NCBI GenBank assembly: GCA_963839525.1
Contig: CAWIVJ010000003.1
Coordinates: 1 to 63,585, forward strand
DNA from: CAWIVJ01 sp963839525
Lineage (GTDB): Bacteria > Cyanobacteriota > Vampirovibrionia > Gastranaerophilales > Gastranaerophilaceae
Reading direction: 5' to 3'
DNA length: 63,585 nucleotides
The notes under the pieces are model-generated. The model did not search any database and had not been told where the DNA came from. It saw nothing but the letters and a program-made list of their open reading frames with translations. Of this stretch, positions 1 to 9,332 are shown piece after piece. The stretch's first letter is position 1. Every line of letters starts with the position of its first letter. A program made the translations under genes and the position numbers.

Positions 1-2132
1 TTCAAAAACACAAGTCGAAATTGGGCGGAAAAATTGTTGAAATCGAAACAGGGAAGTATGCAAATACAGCAACCGGTTCAGTAACAATTAAATGTGAAGA
101 TACAATGTTATTTGTTCATGCATACTGTAACTAAAGAACCAAGAGCAGGAATAGATTTTTTCCCGTTATTAATTGATTATGAAGAAAGAATGTCTGCAAT
201 CGGACGTATACCCGGTGGTGTATAACCGTTCTGAAGGGCGTTCAAGTGAAAAGGCAATATTGGTTTCAAGATTAATTGACAGACCAATTAGACCTTTATT
301 TCCTAAAGGATATAGAAATGATGTTCAAATTGTTTCACAATTATTTAGCTATGATCAAGAAAATCAGCCTGATACATTAGCAATGTTAGGAGCATCTTTT
401 GCATTAATGCTTTCAGGAGCTCCGTTTGAAGGACCTATAGGTGCAGTTAGAGTTTCTAAAATTGATGGACAATTGATTGCCAATCCAACGCACCAACAAG
501 CTGAAAAATCCGCTCTTGATATTGTTATTGCAGGTACTGCTGATTCTGTAATTATGGTTGAGGCAGGCTGTAAGTTCGTTACTGAAGAAGATATTATGGA
601 AGCTGTTGAGTTTGCTCAAATCGAGATTAAAAAACAATGTGAAGCTCAAATAGCCTTTGCCAAGGAATGCGGTATCACAAAGCAGGAATTTGTTGATTCT
701 TACGATACAACAGAATTGGCTGAAATTATTAAATCGACAGCTTATGATTTAATTCATGATGCTTATCATAACTTTGACAGAGAATACAGACAAAATAAGC
801 TTGACGAAGCTAAAAAATTAGTTAAAGAAAAAATAGAAGCATTACCCGAAGACCATGCAATTAATAAAATGATGATTGAGTCAGGAATTAACTTTGTTTC
901 AGAAGAATTTAAAGCTCTTGAAAAAAAAGTTATGCGTTCAATGATTACAGAAGAAGGTACCAGAGCTGATGGAAGAAAACCTGAAGAAGTTCGCCCGATT
1001 TGGTGCGAAGTGGGTGTAATTCCAAGAGCTCACGGTTCAGCTATTTTCACAAGAGGCCAAACTCAAGCGCTTTCGATTGCTACTCTCGCAGGACCCGGCA
1101 TGAAGCAAGAACTCGACGGGGTTGATCCTGAAACAGAAAAAAGATATATGCATAAATATATCTTTCCTGGATTTTCAGTAGGAGAAGTAAAACCGACAAG
1201 AGGTCCGGGAAGAAGAGAAATCGGTCATGGATGCGTTAGCTGAACGTGCTAATATCCCTGCTCTCCCATCAGCTGAAGAATTTGGATATGTAATTAGAGT
1301 AACTTCTGACATTTTGGAATCAAATGGTTCAACCTCTATGGCATCAACCTGCGGAAGTTCAATGGCATTGATGAATGCAGGTGTTCCGGTTAAATGTATG
1401 ATAGGCGGTGTTGCAATGGGGCTTATCAAAGAAGGAAATTCTGAGGTTGTTCTTACTGATATTCAAGGAATTGAAGATTTCTTGGGTGATATGGACTTTA
1501 AAGTTACAGGCAACGAAGAAGCAATTACGGCTTTGCAAATGGATATGAAAGCTAAAGGCATTTCTAACGAAACATTGAGAAAAGCTCTTGCTCAGGCAAA
1601 AGACGGAAGATTACACATATTAAGTAAAATGAAAGAAGCAATTTCAGCTCCCGGGGCAATGTCGCCTTACGCTCCTAGAATATTCACAATGCAAATAGCT
1701 AATGAGGATATTGGTTCTGTTATCGGACCCGGCGGAAAGCAAATTAGAGCAATTGTTGATGCTTCCGGTGCTGAAATTGATATTCAAGACAGCGGTATTG
1801 TTACAATTACATCTAACGACCAAGAGGGTGCTGATATTGCAATAAAGATGATTAAAGGCATTACATTTAAACCCGAAGAAGGAATGGTTATTAAGGGTAA
1901 AGTTGTAAGAATTATTCCAATCGGTGCATTCGTTGAACTAGGCGGAGGCAAAGATGGAATGGTTCATATTTCTCAAGTTTGCAATGAGAGAATTGAAACA
2001 ATTGAACCTTACTTAAACGTTGGTGATGAAGTTGTTGTTAAAGTAATCAGGATTGACGACAAAGGCAGAGTTAACCTCACAGTTAAAGGTGTAACCGATC
2101 AGGAAAAATCTCAATTCCTGGTAACATGTTAA
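1..2132 (+). CDS. pnp: polynucleotide phosphorylase, 5' end cut by the window edge and reading frame broken four times
   Basis: Phosphorolytic 3'-5' exoribonuclease of RNA decay. Two RNase PH-like halves are readable, followed by a KH domain (IGPGGKQIRAI) and an S1 domain (KGKVVRIIPIGAFVELGGG, DGMVHISQV). The family landmarks RLIDRPIRPLFPKGY, IFTRGQTQAL, GRREIGHG and DIQGIEDFLGDMDFK are present. The frame is continuous only if one extra base is removed at each of four places: about 23-25 (a G), 123 (a T), 220-223 and 1231-1232. From about 1233 to the stop the frame is clean. Only the first few residues are missing at the window edge. The short tail after the S1 domain (ending QFLVTC) is unremarkable. 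Identity is certain. Whether the gene is really broken is not: four single-base insertions near the edge of a sequence, in a conserved housekeeping gene, suggest assembly or sequencing error. Confidence 0.93.
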
Positions 2133-2153
2133 ATATAGGGATAAATTCATAAA

Positions 2154-2195
2154 AGAAGCGCCCTGTGAAAATTTTCACAGGGCGCTTCTTTTTAC
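2154..2195 (+). terminator. rho-independent terminator of pnp
   Basis: A perfect long hairpin (AAGCGCCCTGTGAAAA paired with TTTTCACAGGGCGCTT) is followed by CTTTTT. It lies about 20 bases after the pnp stop. It may also work from the other strand for tRNA-Leu. Confidence 0.9.
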
Positions 2196-2208
2196 ACCTA
2201 TAAAAAAA

Positions 2209-2289
2209 TGTCGATGGGGGGACTCGAACCCCCACAGATTTCTCCACACGCCCCTCAAGCGTGCGCGTCTACCATTCCGCCACATCGAC
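2209..2289 (-). tRNA. tRNA-Leu (anticodon GAG)
   Basis: The minus strand folds as a class II tRNA. The acceptor stem is GTCGATG/CATCGAC with discriminator A. The anticodon stem CACGC/GCGTG carries loop TTGAGGG, which gives GAG. There is a variable arm, and a T arm with GTTCGAGTC. No CCA is encoded. Confidence 0.95.
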
Positions 2290-2531
2290 TTTTTTTGCTG
2301 GACTAGAACGCCCAACCTGCTACTGTCATCACGCACTGCTTAAAACGCTTTATTTAAAAAGGTTTGTCATTCTGATGCGGGATCTTGTAACAATAAATGA
2401 TTATGGATCCCGCATATTTTCGATTATTATAATTTTATAACTTTAATGTTGCGGGATGACAAATAACGCGGGCCGAGCATACTTGCCCGACAACTTTAAT
2501 TATCATAATTAAAAAATTAATCGAAAACAAG
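2290..2531. repeat. intergenic region with a dispersed palindromic repeat
   Basis: No gene is seen. The segment about 2367-2462 has GTCATTCTGATGCGGGATC facing ATGGATCCCGCAT and then GCGGGATGAC. This is an inverted repeat of the widespread GTCATTCTGA...GGGATC type. Related pieces occur at 3957-4034, 17801-17893, 29279-29310, 29595-29633 and 58212-58283. Confidence 0.55.
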
Positions 2532-3932
2532 TTATTTTTTATTGAAAAATCCCATGATTTTTCCTAATAACCCTTCATCTTCTTCCATCTGAACATTTTC
2601 AAGCTTATTAATTTTTGCTTTAACCTTTTCATACTCTTCATTTACAGGCGAAATTGAAATAAACTTGTTATAAAATTCTAAAGCTTTTTCCTTATTCTTA
2701 AGTTTTTCATAAACCATTGCTATTTTTTTCAAAATCATAGAATTTTTTTCCTCAATTGAGTATAATTTTTCAAGAACTTCAGCTTCTCCTCTATAATCAC
2801 CAATACTTCCCCTGAATTCAGCAACCTTTTCCAAAGCTTTTCTATTTGTTGGGTCAAGACCTGCTAATTTTTCCCAAAATTCATTAGCCTGATTTTTATC
2901 ATCGAGGGTTTCTAATAATTCTGCTATATTTCTAATTAAAATATGATCAGAGCTATTTAACTGATAAGCCGAAAAATATTCACTTAAAGCAATATCCTTA
3001 TCATTTTTTGTAAGACTATATTTAGCCCAGCTAATATGCGCATCAAAATCATTGCCCTTTTCCTCTGAAATCAAAGCTCTCATTTGATGTACCAAAGGTG
3101 AATTTTTTTCTATTTTTTCAAATTCATTTACAAATTCAAGACTTTTTTCCCAATTCTTAGTATTAAAATAATACTGGGCTAAAAGTAAATAATATTGAGA
3201 ATTTTGTTTGTAATTAGATTTAATTTTTTCTAAAATTTCAAAAGCTTCTTGATTTTTTTCTTCAGCCAAAAGACTTTTTACTTTAACTAAATCATCTTTG
3301 GTAAATTCTCTAGCTTTATCCGGTTGATTATTTTTTAAATAAAGCTGAGCCAAACTTTCTTTAACAGAATCTGTATTAAATCCTCTTTCACAAGCTCTTT
3401 CAAGAGTTTCTATAGCACTTGTTACAGAATCTTCATTTACATATACTTGAGCAAGTTTTAAAAAAACAACCTCATTTAAAGCTGAAGTATCAAGAATTCT
3501 TAAATATTCATCAATTGCTTGATGGTTTTTGCCTGTCTGTTCATATAAACTTGCTAAAACAAATCTTGTAGAATTGCTTTCTCCTTCATTTTTAGCTTTA
3601 TCCAAAGCTTTTTTAAAATCATTTATGGCATGACTTAATTCTTGTTGAATAACATGCAAGTTCCCTCTAAAAATATAGTACTTATAACGGTCTGTATGAA
3701 AGTAAATATCCATTAATTGTTCATACGCTAAAGTATTTGTAACATCGAATTCAAGAATCTTGCCGTAATATTCAACTGCTTCTTCTTTTTTATCCAAAAT
3801 AGTTGCCAAATGCCCTAATTTTTGCAAAATATCAATACTTTTAGGCTTTTGAATATATATTTTTTTATATTCTTCATATGCTCTATCATATTGCTCATTT
3901 TCTTCAAGTTGTTCTGCTATATTCATGCTCAT
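2532..3932 (-). CDS. TPR-repeat protein
   Basis: A 466-residue soluble protein made almost wholly of tetratricopeptide-type helical repeats. Examples are AYEEYKKIYIQKPKSIDILQ, AIDEYLRILD and KALEFYNKFISISPVN. It probably acts as a protein-protein scaffold. No signal peptide or enzyme domain is visible. The C-terminal tail EDEGLLGKIMGFFNKK is short and amphipathic and could touch a membrane. The start is supported by AGAGGT six bases upstream of ATGAGCATG. It lies upstream of pnp on the opposite strand, and pth follows the same direction further upstream. The partner is unknown. Confidence 0.8.
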   Translation of the reverse strand: MSMNIAEQLEENEQYDRAYEEYKKIYIQKPKSIDILQKLGHLATILDKKEEAVEYYGKILEFDVTNTLAYEQLMDIYFHTDRYKYYIFRGNLHVIQQELSHAINDFKKALDKAKNEGESNSTRFVLASLYEQTGKNHQAIDEYLRILDTSALNEVVFLKLAQVYVNEDSVTSAIETLERACERGFNTDSVKESLAQLYLKNNQPDKAREFTKDDLVKVKSLLAEEKNQEAFEILEKIKSNYKQNSQYYLLLAQYYFNTKNWEKSLEFVNEFEKIEKNSPLVHQMRALISEEKGNDFDAHISWAKYSLTKNDKDIALSEYFSAYQLNSSDHILIRNIAELLETLDDKNQANEFWEKLAGLDPTNRKALEKVAEFRGSIGDYRGEAEVLEKLYSIEEKNSMILKKIAMVYEKLKNKEKALEFYNKFISISPVNEEYEKVKAKINKLENVQMEEDEGLLGKIMGFFNKK

Positions 3933-3956
3933 AATTTACCTCTTTCCGCCTTTGTG

Positions 3957-4034
3957 TCGTTGCGAGGAATGAACGAAGTGGATGACGAAGCAATCTAATT
4001 TTTTGGATTGCTTCACTACCGTTTGCAATGACAT
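3957..4034. repeat. dispersed palindromic repeat between pth and the TPR gene
   Basis: GTCGTTGCGAGGAATGAACG...GAAGCAATCTAATTTTTTGGATTGCTTC...GCAATGACA is an imperfect palindrome. It is the same class as the GCAATCC/GCAATGAC pieces at 17850-17893 and 29595-29633. Such repeats occur in many bacteria as REP-like palindromes. Confidence 0.65.
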
Positions 4035-4070
4035 ATTAATATTAAACCAAAAAAACTACTTAAAAACTAC

Positions 4071-4622
4071 CTAGTTGTAGATATTTTGTGCTTTTTCAAT
4101 TCCCTCTTTTAAGTAATCTTCAATCATAGTTTTTTTTAATATCTCTTTCAATTTTTCAAGTTCTCCCCCTAAAAAATTTTGTAAAACATATGCTTCTGAA
4201 GAAATATTGGGCTGAGGACCTATTCCTATTTTTAATCTGTCAAATTTATCGGTTCCAAGATTATTAATAATTGATTTTACGCCATTATGCCCACCATCAG
4301 AACCTGAATTTCTGAACCTTACTCTTCCCAAATCAATTGAAATATCATCATAAATAACTAAAATATCTTTTATATCGATTTTATAAAAATTCATTACAGC
4401 AAGAATAGCTTCGCCAGATAAATTCATATATGTCAAAGGTTTTATTATCACGATATCTTCTTCATTAAATTTAAATTTTGCAACCATTGATTTAAGTTTT
4501 TTTTCTTGTTTAAAGTTTTGATTATGACTACTAACAAAAAAATCCACCATCATAAAACCCACGTTATGTCTGGTAAAAAAATACTTTGTTTCAAAATTTC
4601 CTAGCCCGGCTATTAGTTTCAT
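4071..4622 (-). CDS. pth: peptidyl-tRNA hydrolase
   Basis: Cleaves peptidyl-tRNAs released from stalled ribosomes. At 183 residues it has the normal family length. The diagnostic parts are LIAGLGNFETKYFFTRHNVG (with the catalytic histidine in RHNVGF), KPLTYMNLSG, DDISIDLGRVRFR and GSDGGHNGVKSI. The start ATG follows AAAGGACAATAAAAGAA, a usable ribosome-binding site. It is a housekeeping protein acting in the cytoplasm. Confidence 0.95.
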   Translation of the reverse strand: MKLIAGLGNFETKYFFTRHNVGFMMVDFFVSSHNQNFKQEKKLKSMVAKFKFNEEDIVIIKPLTYMNLSGEAILAVMNFYKIDIKDILVIYDDISIDLGRVRFRNSGSDGGHNGVKSIINNLGTDKFDRLKIGIGPQPNISSEAYVLQNFLGGELEKLKEILKKTMIEDYLKEGIEKAQNIYN

Positions 4623-4734
4623 TTCTTTTATTGTCCTTTTAGATACATTATATTTATAATTTTAACTCAAATAAATATTACCAATCAGATTTATCTACCT
4701 TGTGCATTAAAAAAAGTTAAAAAAAGATTATGAA

Positions 4735-4740
4735 TATAAT
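4735..4740 (+). promoter_or_regulatory. -10 box of the HTH regulator gene
   Basis: A perfect TATAAT lies 38 bases before the start codon. No good -35 box is seen at the expected distance. A strong ribosome-binding site, GAGGGAGGA, precedes the ATG at 4779. Confidence 0.45.
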
Positions 4741-4778
4741 ACCGAATAATAATTCTCAGTCAAAGAGGGAGGATAAAA

Positions 4779-5348
4779 ATGATTTCAAAAGATAAACCAA
4801 TCATACAAACAAAGAGTTCCCAGAAAGTTGCAAAATTTTTAGATAGCAACAATTTACATAAAAAAGACTTCGCGGAAATGATCGGAGTTACACTCTCTTA
4901 TGTGTATAACTTGATCGATAATACGATTCCTTTTTCAACACGTTCAACAACTCTAGAAAGAATTGCCACTGTTATGGATGTTGAGCCGGAAGAATTTGAA
5001 GAATATAAAATTCCTCAAGAACCTATTCTTTTGGATGAATCCACAGAATTTCTAAGAAACAGTATAAAATCAAAAGGACTTTCAATCGTAAATTTCTTAA
5101 AATCTTTTCCGCGCAAAAAACGTCTTGAAATTGTAGATATATTAAGAGGTTCAAGCCCTCTACCAATTGATTTTAAAGAACTCAGTATGATCGCACAAGT
5201 GCTTGATTTAAGCAAAGATGAAATTTACCCGCTCTGGGAAAACCGCCTAAAACAGGTTCTTGAAGCGAGCGGCATGAATATTAATGCAAATTCAGCTTTA
5301 ATAAATACCATGTTTGATTGTGCAAAAAAATTCATAAGCTTAAAATAA
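4779..5348 (+). CDS. XRE-type helix-turn-helix regulator with a second helical domain
   Basis: A 189-residue protein. Residues about 15-75 form a Cro/CI-like HTH: KVAKFLDSNNLHKKDFAEMI, then GVTLSYVYNLI, then ERIATVMDVEPEEF. The C-terminal half (LRNSIKSKGLSIVNFLKSFP, SMIAQVLDLSKDEIYPLWEN) looks like a second, degenerate HTH of similar layout. A GAGGGAGGA site sets the start. It is monocistronic, with its own -10 box and a terminator hairpin downstream. It is probably a DNA-binding regulator; the target is unknown. Confidence 0.75.
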   Translation: MISKDKPIIQTKSSQKVAKFLDSNNLHKKDFAEMIGVTLSYVYNLIDNTIPFSTRSTTLERIATVMDVEPEEFEEYKIPQEPILLDESTEFLRNSIKSKGLSIVNFLKSFPRKKRLEIVDILRGSSPLPIDFKELSMIAQVLDLSKDEIYPLWENRLKQVLEASGMNINANSALINTMFDCAKKFISLK

Positions 5349-5372
5349 TAAAATTCAAAAAAATCCCTGAGT

Positions 5373-5404
5373 GCGAAAAAAGTTATTTAAATATCTTTTT
5401 TCGC
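5373..5404 (+). terminator. hairpin after the HTH regulator
   Basis: GCGAAAAAAG pairs with CTTTTTTCGC about 25 bases after the stop codon. The stem itself supplies the T run. Confidence 0.6.
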
Positions 5405-5424
5405 GCTTTCTAAATAAAAAAATT

Positions 5425-5497
5425 TGCGCTTGGTGCGATTCGAACGCACGACCTATCCCTTAAAAGGGGAGTGCTCTACCTGCTGAGCTACAAGCGC
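5425..5497 (-). tRNA. tRNA-Lys (anticodon TTT)
   Basis: A class I tRNA on the minus strand. The acceptor is GCGCTTG/CAAGCGC with discriminator A. The D arm is GCTCAGCAGGTAGAGC. The anticodon loop CTTTTAA gives TTT. The T arm is GTGCGTTCGAATCGCAC. The base pair at the top of the anticodon stem (C27-T43) is weak. No CCA is encoded. Confidence 0.95.
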
Positions 5498-5755
5498 AAA
5501 TTTCTATTTGCTTATCTCTATTTAATTTTCAACTTTTTTCTTCTATCTCGGCAGGTAGAGCTTTAATCTAACTGGCGTCGGTTTTAGCTTTGCTAAAAAC
5601 CGACTGGGCTGCTGAGCTACAAGCGCAAATTTCTATTTGCTTATCTCTATTTAATTTTCAACTTTTTTCTTCTATCTCGGCAGGTAGAGCTTTAATCTAA
5701 CTGGCATCGGTTTTAGCTTTGCTAAAAACCGACTGGGCTGCTGAACTACAAGCGC
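5498..5755. repeat. tandem 129-bp repeat carrying tRNA-Lys 5' fragments
   Basis: There are two copies, 5498-5626 and 5627-5755, differing at about two positions (GCGTCGG/GCATCGG and TGAGCTA/TGAACTA). Each copy ends with the complement of the first 16 or so bases of tRNA-Lys (GCTGAGCTACAAGCGC). Each also contains a strong hairpin (GTCGGTTTTTAGC/GCTAAAACCGAC) and a second D-arm-like piece (CGGCAGGTAGAGC) on the plus strand. The unit starts immediately at the 5' end of the intact tRNA gene. Confidence 0.9.
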
Positions 5756-5862
5756 AAATTTATTTTATCTATAAACCTGTTTAAATCATCTACACTCAGC
5801 TAGTTGTGCAAATGTATTTACATATTAAGCTTATCAAGAAAATATTCGCTCGTCAACTATTT

Positions 5863-6231
5863 TTAGAAATTTAATCCGGCTTCTCTTGCAGCATCAGCTA
5901 ATGCTGCGACTCTTCCGTGATACAAGAAACCACCTCTGTCGAATACAACTTCCTTTACTCCAGCTTTCAATGCTTTTTTAGCAACTGATTCACCAACCGC
6001 TTTAGCTGCTTCAATATTTCCGCCATGTCCTAAATTAGCTTTTAAATCTTTATCAATACTTGAAGCTGAAGCAATTGTAATACCTTTTACATCGTCAATC
6101 AATTGAGCATAAATATGCTTTGTACTTCTATAAACTGCCAGCCTTGGAGATTCACTCGTTCCGGAAAGCTTAATTCTTACTGTTTTGTGTCTTTTTTGTG
6201 TTTTGTTTTTTCTGGTTACTGATTTAATCAT
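5863..6231 (-). CDS. rplR: 50S ribosomal protein L18
   Basis: Binds 5S rRNA in the central protuberance. It has 122 residues and the signature ends VFDRGGFLYHGRVAALADAAREAGL. It is the last gene of this ribosomal run: the following genes expected in an spc operon (rpsE, rpmD, rplO, secY) do not follow. Instead there is about 110 bp without a gene and then the tRNA-Lys repeats. Confidence 0.97.
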   Translation of the reverse strand: MIKSVTRKNKTQKRHKTVRIKLSGTSESPRLAVYRSTKHIYAQLIDDVKGITIASASSIDKDLKANLGHGGNIEAAKAVGESVAKKALKAGVKEVVFDRGGFLYHGRVAALADAAREAGLNF

Positions 6232-6340
6232 TTTTCTTTTCTCCTATTACCCAAACCTTCTTAATTGATTAATTTAAGGGTTTATACGGGCTTTGCTGTT
6301 AAGAAGCAAAAACTGCTTACTTAACACATTTCACTTATTT

Positions 6341-6880
6341 CTATTTTTTACCTGTCTTACCGGCTTTACGTCTTACATATTCGCCTTCATAACGAACTCC
6401 TTTACCTTTGTAAACTTCAGGAGGTCTTTTTGAGCGAATTGTAGCAGCTACATCACCTACTGCCTGTTTATTTGAACCTTTTACAGTAATATTTGTATTT
6501 TGTTCTACGATAATTGTAATACCTTTTGGCGGTTCAAAATTTATCGGATGAGAATATCCTAATTGTAAATTCAAGGTTGTACCTTGCATTGCTGCACGAT
6601 AACCTACACCTTGAAGTTCCAGTTTTTTCTCAAAACCTGTTTTAACTCCGTTAATTGCATTTGCAACTAAAGTTCTTGAAAGCCCATGCAATGCTCGAGT
6701 CTTTCTTTCTTCATCTCGTCTTGTTAAAACAACTTTATTATCTTCTTTTTTTACAATGATTTCTTCTCTAATCTCAACACTTTCTGTTCCTAACGGTCCT
6801 TTTGCTGTAACTGTTTGTCCATCAATTGTAACTTCTACTCCTTGCGGAATCTCTATCGGTAATTTACCTATACGTGACAT
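6341..6880 (-). CDS. rplF: 50S ribosomal protein L6
   Basis: A large-subunit protein near the factor-binding site, 179 residues when started at MSRIGKLPIEIP. An in-frame ATG 36 bases upstream would add MTETFNLEKEKI, which is not part of the family. An AAAGGAG site lies just before the chosen start. The C terminus carries the typical RRPPEVYKGKGVRY-like motif (KRPPEVYKGKGVRYEGE). Confidence 0.96.
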   Translation of the reverse strand: MSRIGKLPIEIPQGVEVTIDGQTVTAKGPLGTESVEIREEIIVKKEDNKVVLTRRDEERKTRALHGLSRTLVANAINGVKTGFEKKLELQGVGYRAAMQGTTLNLQLGYSHPINFEPPKGITIIVEQNTNITVKGSNKQAVGDVAATIRSKRPPEVYKGKGVRYEGEYVRRKAGKTGKK

Positions 6881-7000
6881 AATTTTCTCCTTTTCTAGGT
6901 TAAACGTTTCTGTCAATTGAGCTTAACCGGTTATTATATTTTTAAGCTTAAAACCTAACCTGTTTTTTTGTTTCCTGTTTACTGTTTTCCGTTTACTTTA

Positions 7001-7396
7001 TTACCATACGTAACAAAGAACTTCGCCACCAAGTTTTTCTTTACGAGCTTTTCTATCAGTCATTAAACCTTTACTTGTTGAAATAATTGCAATGCCTAAA
7101 CCGCCAAATACTTGAGGTAAATTTTTAGATTTACAATAATTTCTTAAACCTGGTCTCGAAACCCTTTTTAAATTAATAATAACAGGCTTATTTTTTTCGT
7201 CATACTTTAATACAATCGTTAAAAAACTGAATTTTTCTTCCTGTTTTGTTGAATAATCAGTAATATAACCTTCTTCTTTCAACAATTTAGCTAATTCAAT
7301 TTTTAATTTTGAACTTGGCATCTCTATTTTTTCATGAGAAACCGTATTCGCATTTCTGATTCTTGTCAGCATATCTGCTATTGGATCTGTGTTCAT
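7001..7396 (-). CDS. rpsH: 30S ribosomal protein S8
   Basis: A primary 16S rRNA-binding protein of 131 residues from MNTDPIADMLTRIRNA. The start is chosen by family alignment and by AAGGAC seven bases upstream; an ATG 15 bases earlier is unlikely. The C terminus GIAIISTSKGLMTDRKAR fits the family. Confidence 0.96.
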   Translation of the reverse strand: MNTDPIADMLTRIRNANTVSHEKIEMPSSKLKIELAKLLKEEGYITDYSTKQEEKFSFLTIVLKYDEKNKPVIINLKRVSRPGLRNYCKSKNLPQVFGGLGIAIISTSKGLMTDRKARKEKLGGEVLCYVW

Positions 7397-7570
7397 TTTT
7401 TTGTCCTTCATTTTGGAGAGGTTTGGGTCTACTTAGAGGGGGTTGGCTTTTTAATTTCAAATCGGCTAAGCTTCTAACCTTCTAAACCTCTATTACTACT
7501 TACTAAAATCATTGGAGGCAATTTCTGCTCCATTTCTAGCAGTATAGTAAATCAACTTTTATATATTGAA

Positions 7571-7777
7571 TTACCAACTAGCTTTAACAACACCGGGAAG
7601 TAATCCCCTGTGTGCCATTTCTCTTAAGTGAATTCTGCACAAACCAAAATCCCTGTGAAAGCCATGAGGTCTTCCGCAGATACTGCATCTGTTGTGCAAT
7701 CTTACTTTAGGATATTTTCCTTTTGCAGCAAGCTCAATACGTCTTGCTTCTTTGTTAATCATTGCTTTTTTAGCCAT
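7571..7777 (-). CDS. rpsN: 30S ribosomal protein S14, zinc-binding type
   Basis: A 68-residue protein with the Zn motif CSICGRPHGF...FGLCRIHLREMAH. It has the short C+ form of S14 rather than the 100-residue C- form usual in photosynthetic cyanobacteria. Its place between rplE and rpsH is the classical spc position. Confidence 0.93.
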   Translation of the reverse strand: MAKKAMINKEARRIELAAKGKYPKVRLHNRCSICGRPHGFHRDFGLCRIHLREMAHRGLLPGVVKASW

Positions 7778-7857
7778 TTTGAGTACATCCTTTATTTTCT
7801 TTAATTTATGTTTAAGTGAACGATATCATCGGTAAATGATTTTTTACCGTTTACTAT

Positions 7858-8409
7858 TTACTGCTTCTTAAAAGGCATTCCAAGCTCTGCAAGCAAAGCT
7901 CTGCCCTCATCATCTGTCTGAGCTGTTGTAATAACCGAAACATTCATTCCTTTTACTAAATCAACATCTTCATATTTGATTTCGGGAAAAAGAGATTGTT
8001 CTTTCAATCCTAATGTGTAATTGCCACGTCCATCAAAACTTTTTGGACTGACACCTCTAAAGTCACGAATACGAGGTAAAACAACACATATTAATTTTTG
8101 TAAGAAATCATACATTCTTTCACCGCGAAGTGTTACCATAGCACCAACCGGCATTCCTTCTCTTAATTTATAAGACGCGATTGATTTTTTTGCTTTTGTT
8201 ACAACACATTTTTGTCCAGCAATTTTTGTCAACTGCGCTTCAATTGATTCTGCTATTTTTGAATTATGAGAAGCTTCTCCAACACCCATATTTAACACTA
8301 CTTTATGCAATTTGGGTACCTGGTGATCATTTTTATAACCAAATTTTTCTTTTAATGTTTTTTTAACATCTTCTTGATATTTTTTTCTTAAGCTTTTTGT
8401 CTTTGCCAT
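7858..8409 (-). CDS. rplE: 50S ribosomal protein L5
   Basis: Binds 5S rRNA and contacts the P-site tRNA. It has 183 residues from MAKTKSLRKKYQ, preceded by AAGGAAG. Landmarks are KVVLNMGVGEASHN, PVGAMVTLRGERMYDFL, PRIRDFRGVS and GRGNYTLGLKEQ. A start 21 bases upstream (MYKKEEK) is not supported by the family. Confidence 0.97.
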   Translation of the reverse strand: MAKTKSLRKKYQEDVKKTLKEKFGYKNDHQVPKLHKVVLNMGVGEASHNSKIAESIEAQLTKIAGQKCVVTKAKKSIASYKLREGMPVGAMVTLRGERMYDFLQKLICVVLPRIRDFRGVSPKSFDGRGNYTLGLKEQSLFPEIKYEDVDLVKGMNVSVITTAQTDDEGRALLAELGMPFKKQ

Positions 8410-8452
8410 TTTTTCTTCCTTTTTGTACAATGTTTAATCCTGCTCAAGAGAA

Positions 8453-8791
8453 CTAAACATCTAATTGCTCACCACATTTTTTACAAACACGGATTTTTTT
8501 TCCTTCAACTACATCGTGCTTGATCCTTGTCGGTTTCTCACAACTTGGACATACAATCATCACATTTGAAGAATCAAGAGCTGCTTCAATTTTTATTAAA
8601 CCGCCTTGAACTCCCGCCATTGGATTTGGCTTTTGTGCTTTTGTAACCAAATTTGCGCCTTCTACAAATACTTTAGATTCAGAAGGATTTGTTTTTTTAA
8701 CGTTTCCTATTTTACCTTTGTCTTTACCTGCGATAACCATTACTCTATCACCGGTTTTAACATTTAAGCTTTTCTTATTTTGTTTAGCCAT
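8453..8791 (-). CDS. rplX: 50S ribosomal protein L24 with zinc ribbon
   Basis: An assembly-initiating ribosomal protein of 112 residues with the KOW motif TGDRVMVIAGKDKGKIGNV. The C terminus holds two CxxC pairs (VCPSCEKP and RVCKKCGEQ), a zinc ribbon retained in only some L24 proteins. Confidence 0.95.
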   Translation of the reverse strand: MAKQNKKSLNVKTGDRVMVIAGKDKGKIGNVKKTNPSESKVFVEGANLVTKAQKPNPMAGVQGGLIKIEAALDSSNVMIVCPSCEKPTRIKHDVVEGKKIRVCKKCGEQLDV

Positions 8792-8864
8792 TATTTTATC
8801 CTTTTGATTTAAAGGTCTAACGGTTGAAGATTTCTTTTCAATTCCGTTTACCGTTTACTGTTTA

Positions 8865-9233
8865 CTATATAACTTCTGGAGCAAGAGAAACTATTTTCAT
8901 GAAGTTTTTATCTCTCAATTCACGGGCAACCGGTCCAAAAACACGTGTTCCCCTTGGATTTCCATCTTTGTTAATTATTACTGCTGCGTTTTCATCAAAT
9001 CTGATTACTGAGCCATCGTTTCTTTTGATATCTGCTTTAGTTCTTACAATAACTGCTCTTACAACTTCAGATTTTTTTACCGCCATATTTGGAGTCGCAT
9101 CTTTTACAGTAGCAACTATTATATCACCGACTGCCGCAAATTTTTTATTTGAACTGCCTATAACACGGATACACAAAATTTCTTTTGCTCCTGTATTGTC
9201 TGCTACTGCTAATCTTGTTTCTTGCTGTATCAT
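8865..9233 (-). CDS. rplN: 50S ribosomal protein L14
   Basis: A 122-residue protein at the subunit interface. The start MIQQETRLAVADNTGAKE and end RVFGPVARELRDKNFMKIVS match the family throughout. The upstream gap carries one of the recurrent heptamer-like spacers. Confidence 0.97.
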   Translation of the reverse strand: MIQQETRLAVADNTGAKEILCIRVIGSSNKKFAAVGDIIVATVKDATPNMAVKKSEVVRAVIVRTKADIKRNDGSVIRFDENAAVIINKDGNPRGTRVFGPVARELRDKNFMKIVSLAPEVI

Positions 9234-9332
9234 TGTTTGTTTATCCTTTGTTTTAGTTTATTTACTTCTTACTTTAGTAAAAATGGTAAAATCTTTAACA
9301 GAATTTTTTCATTTACTGATTACGTTTGCTAT

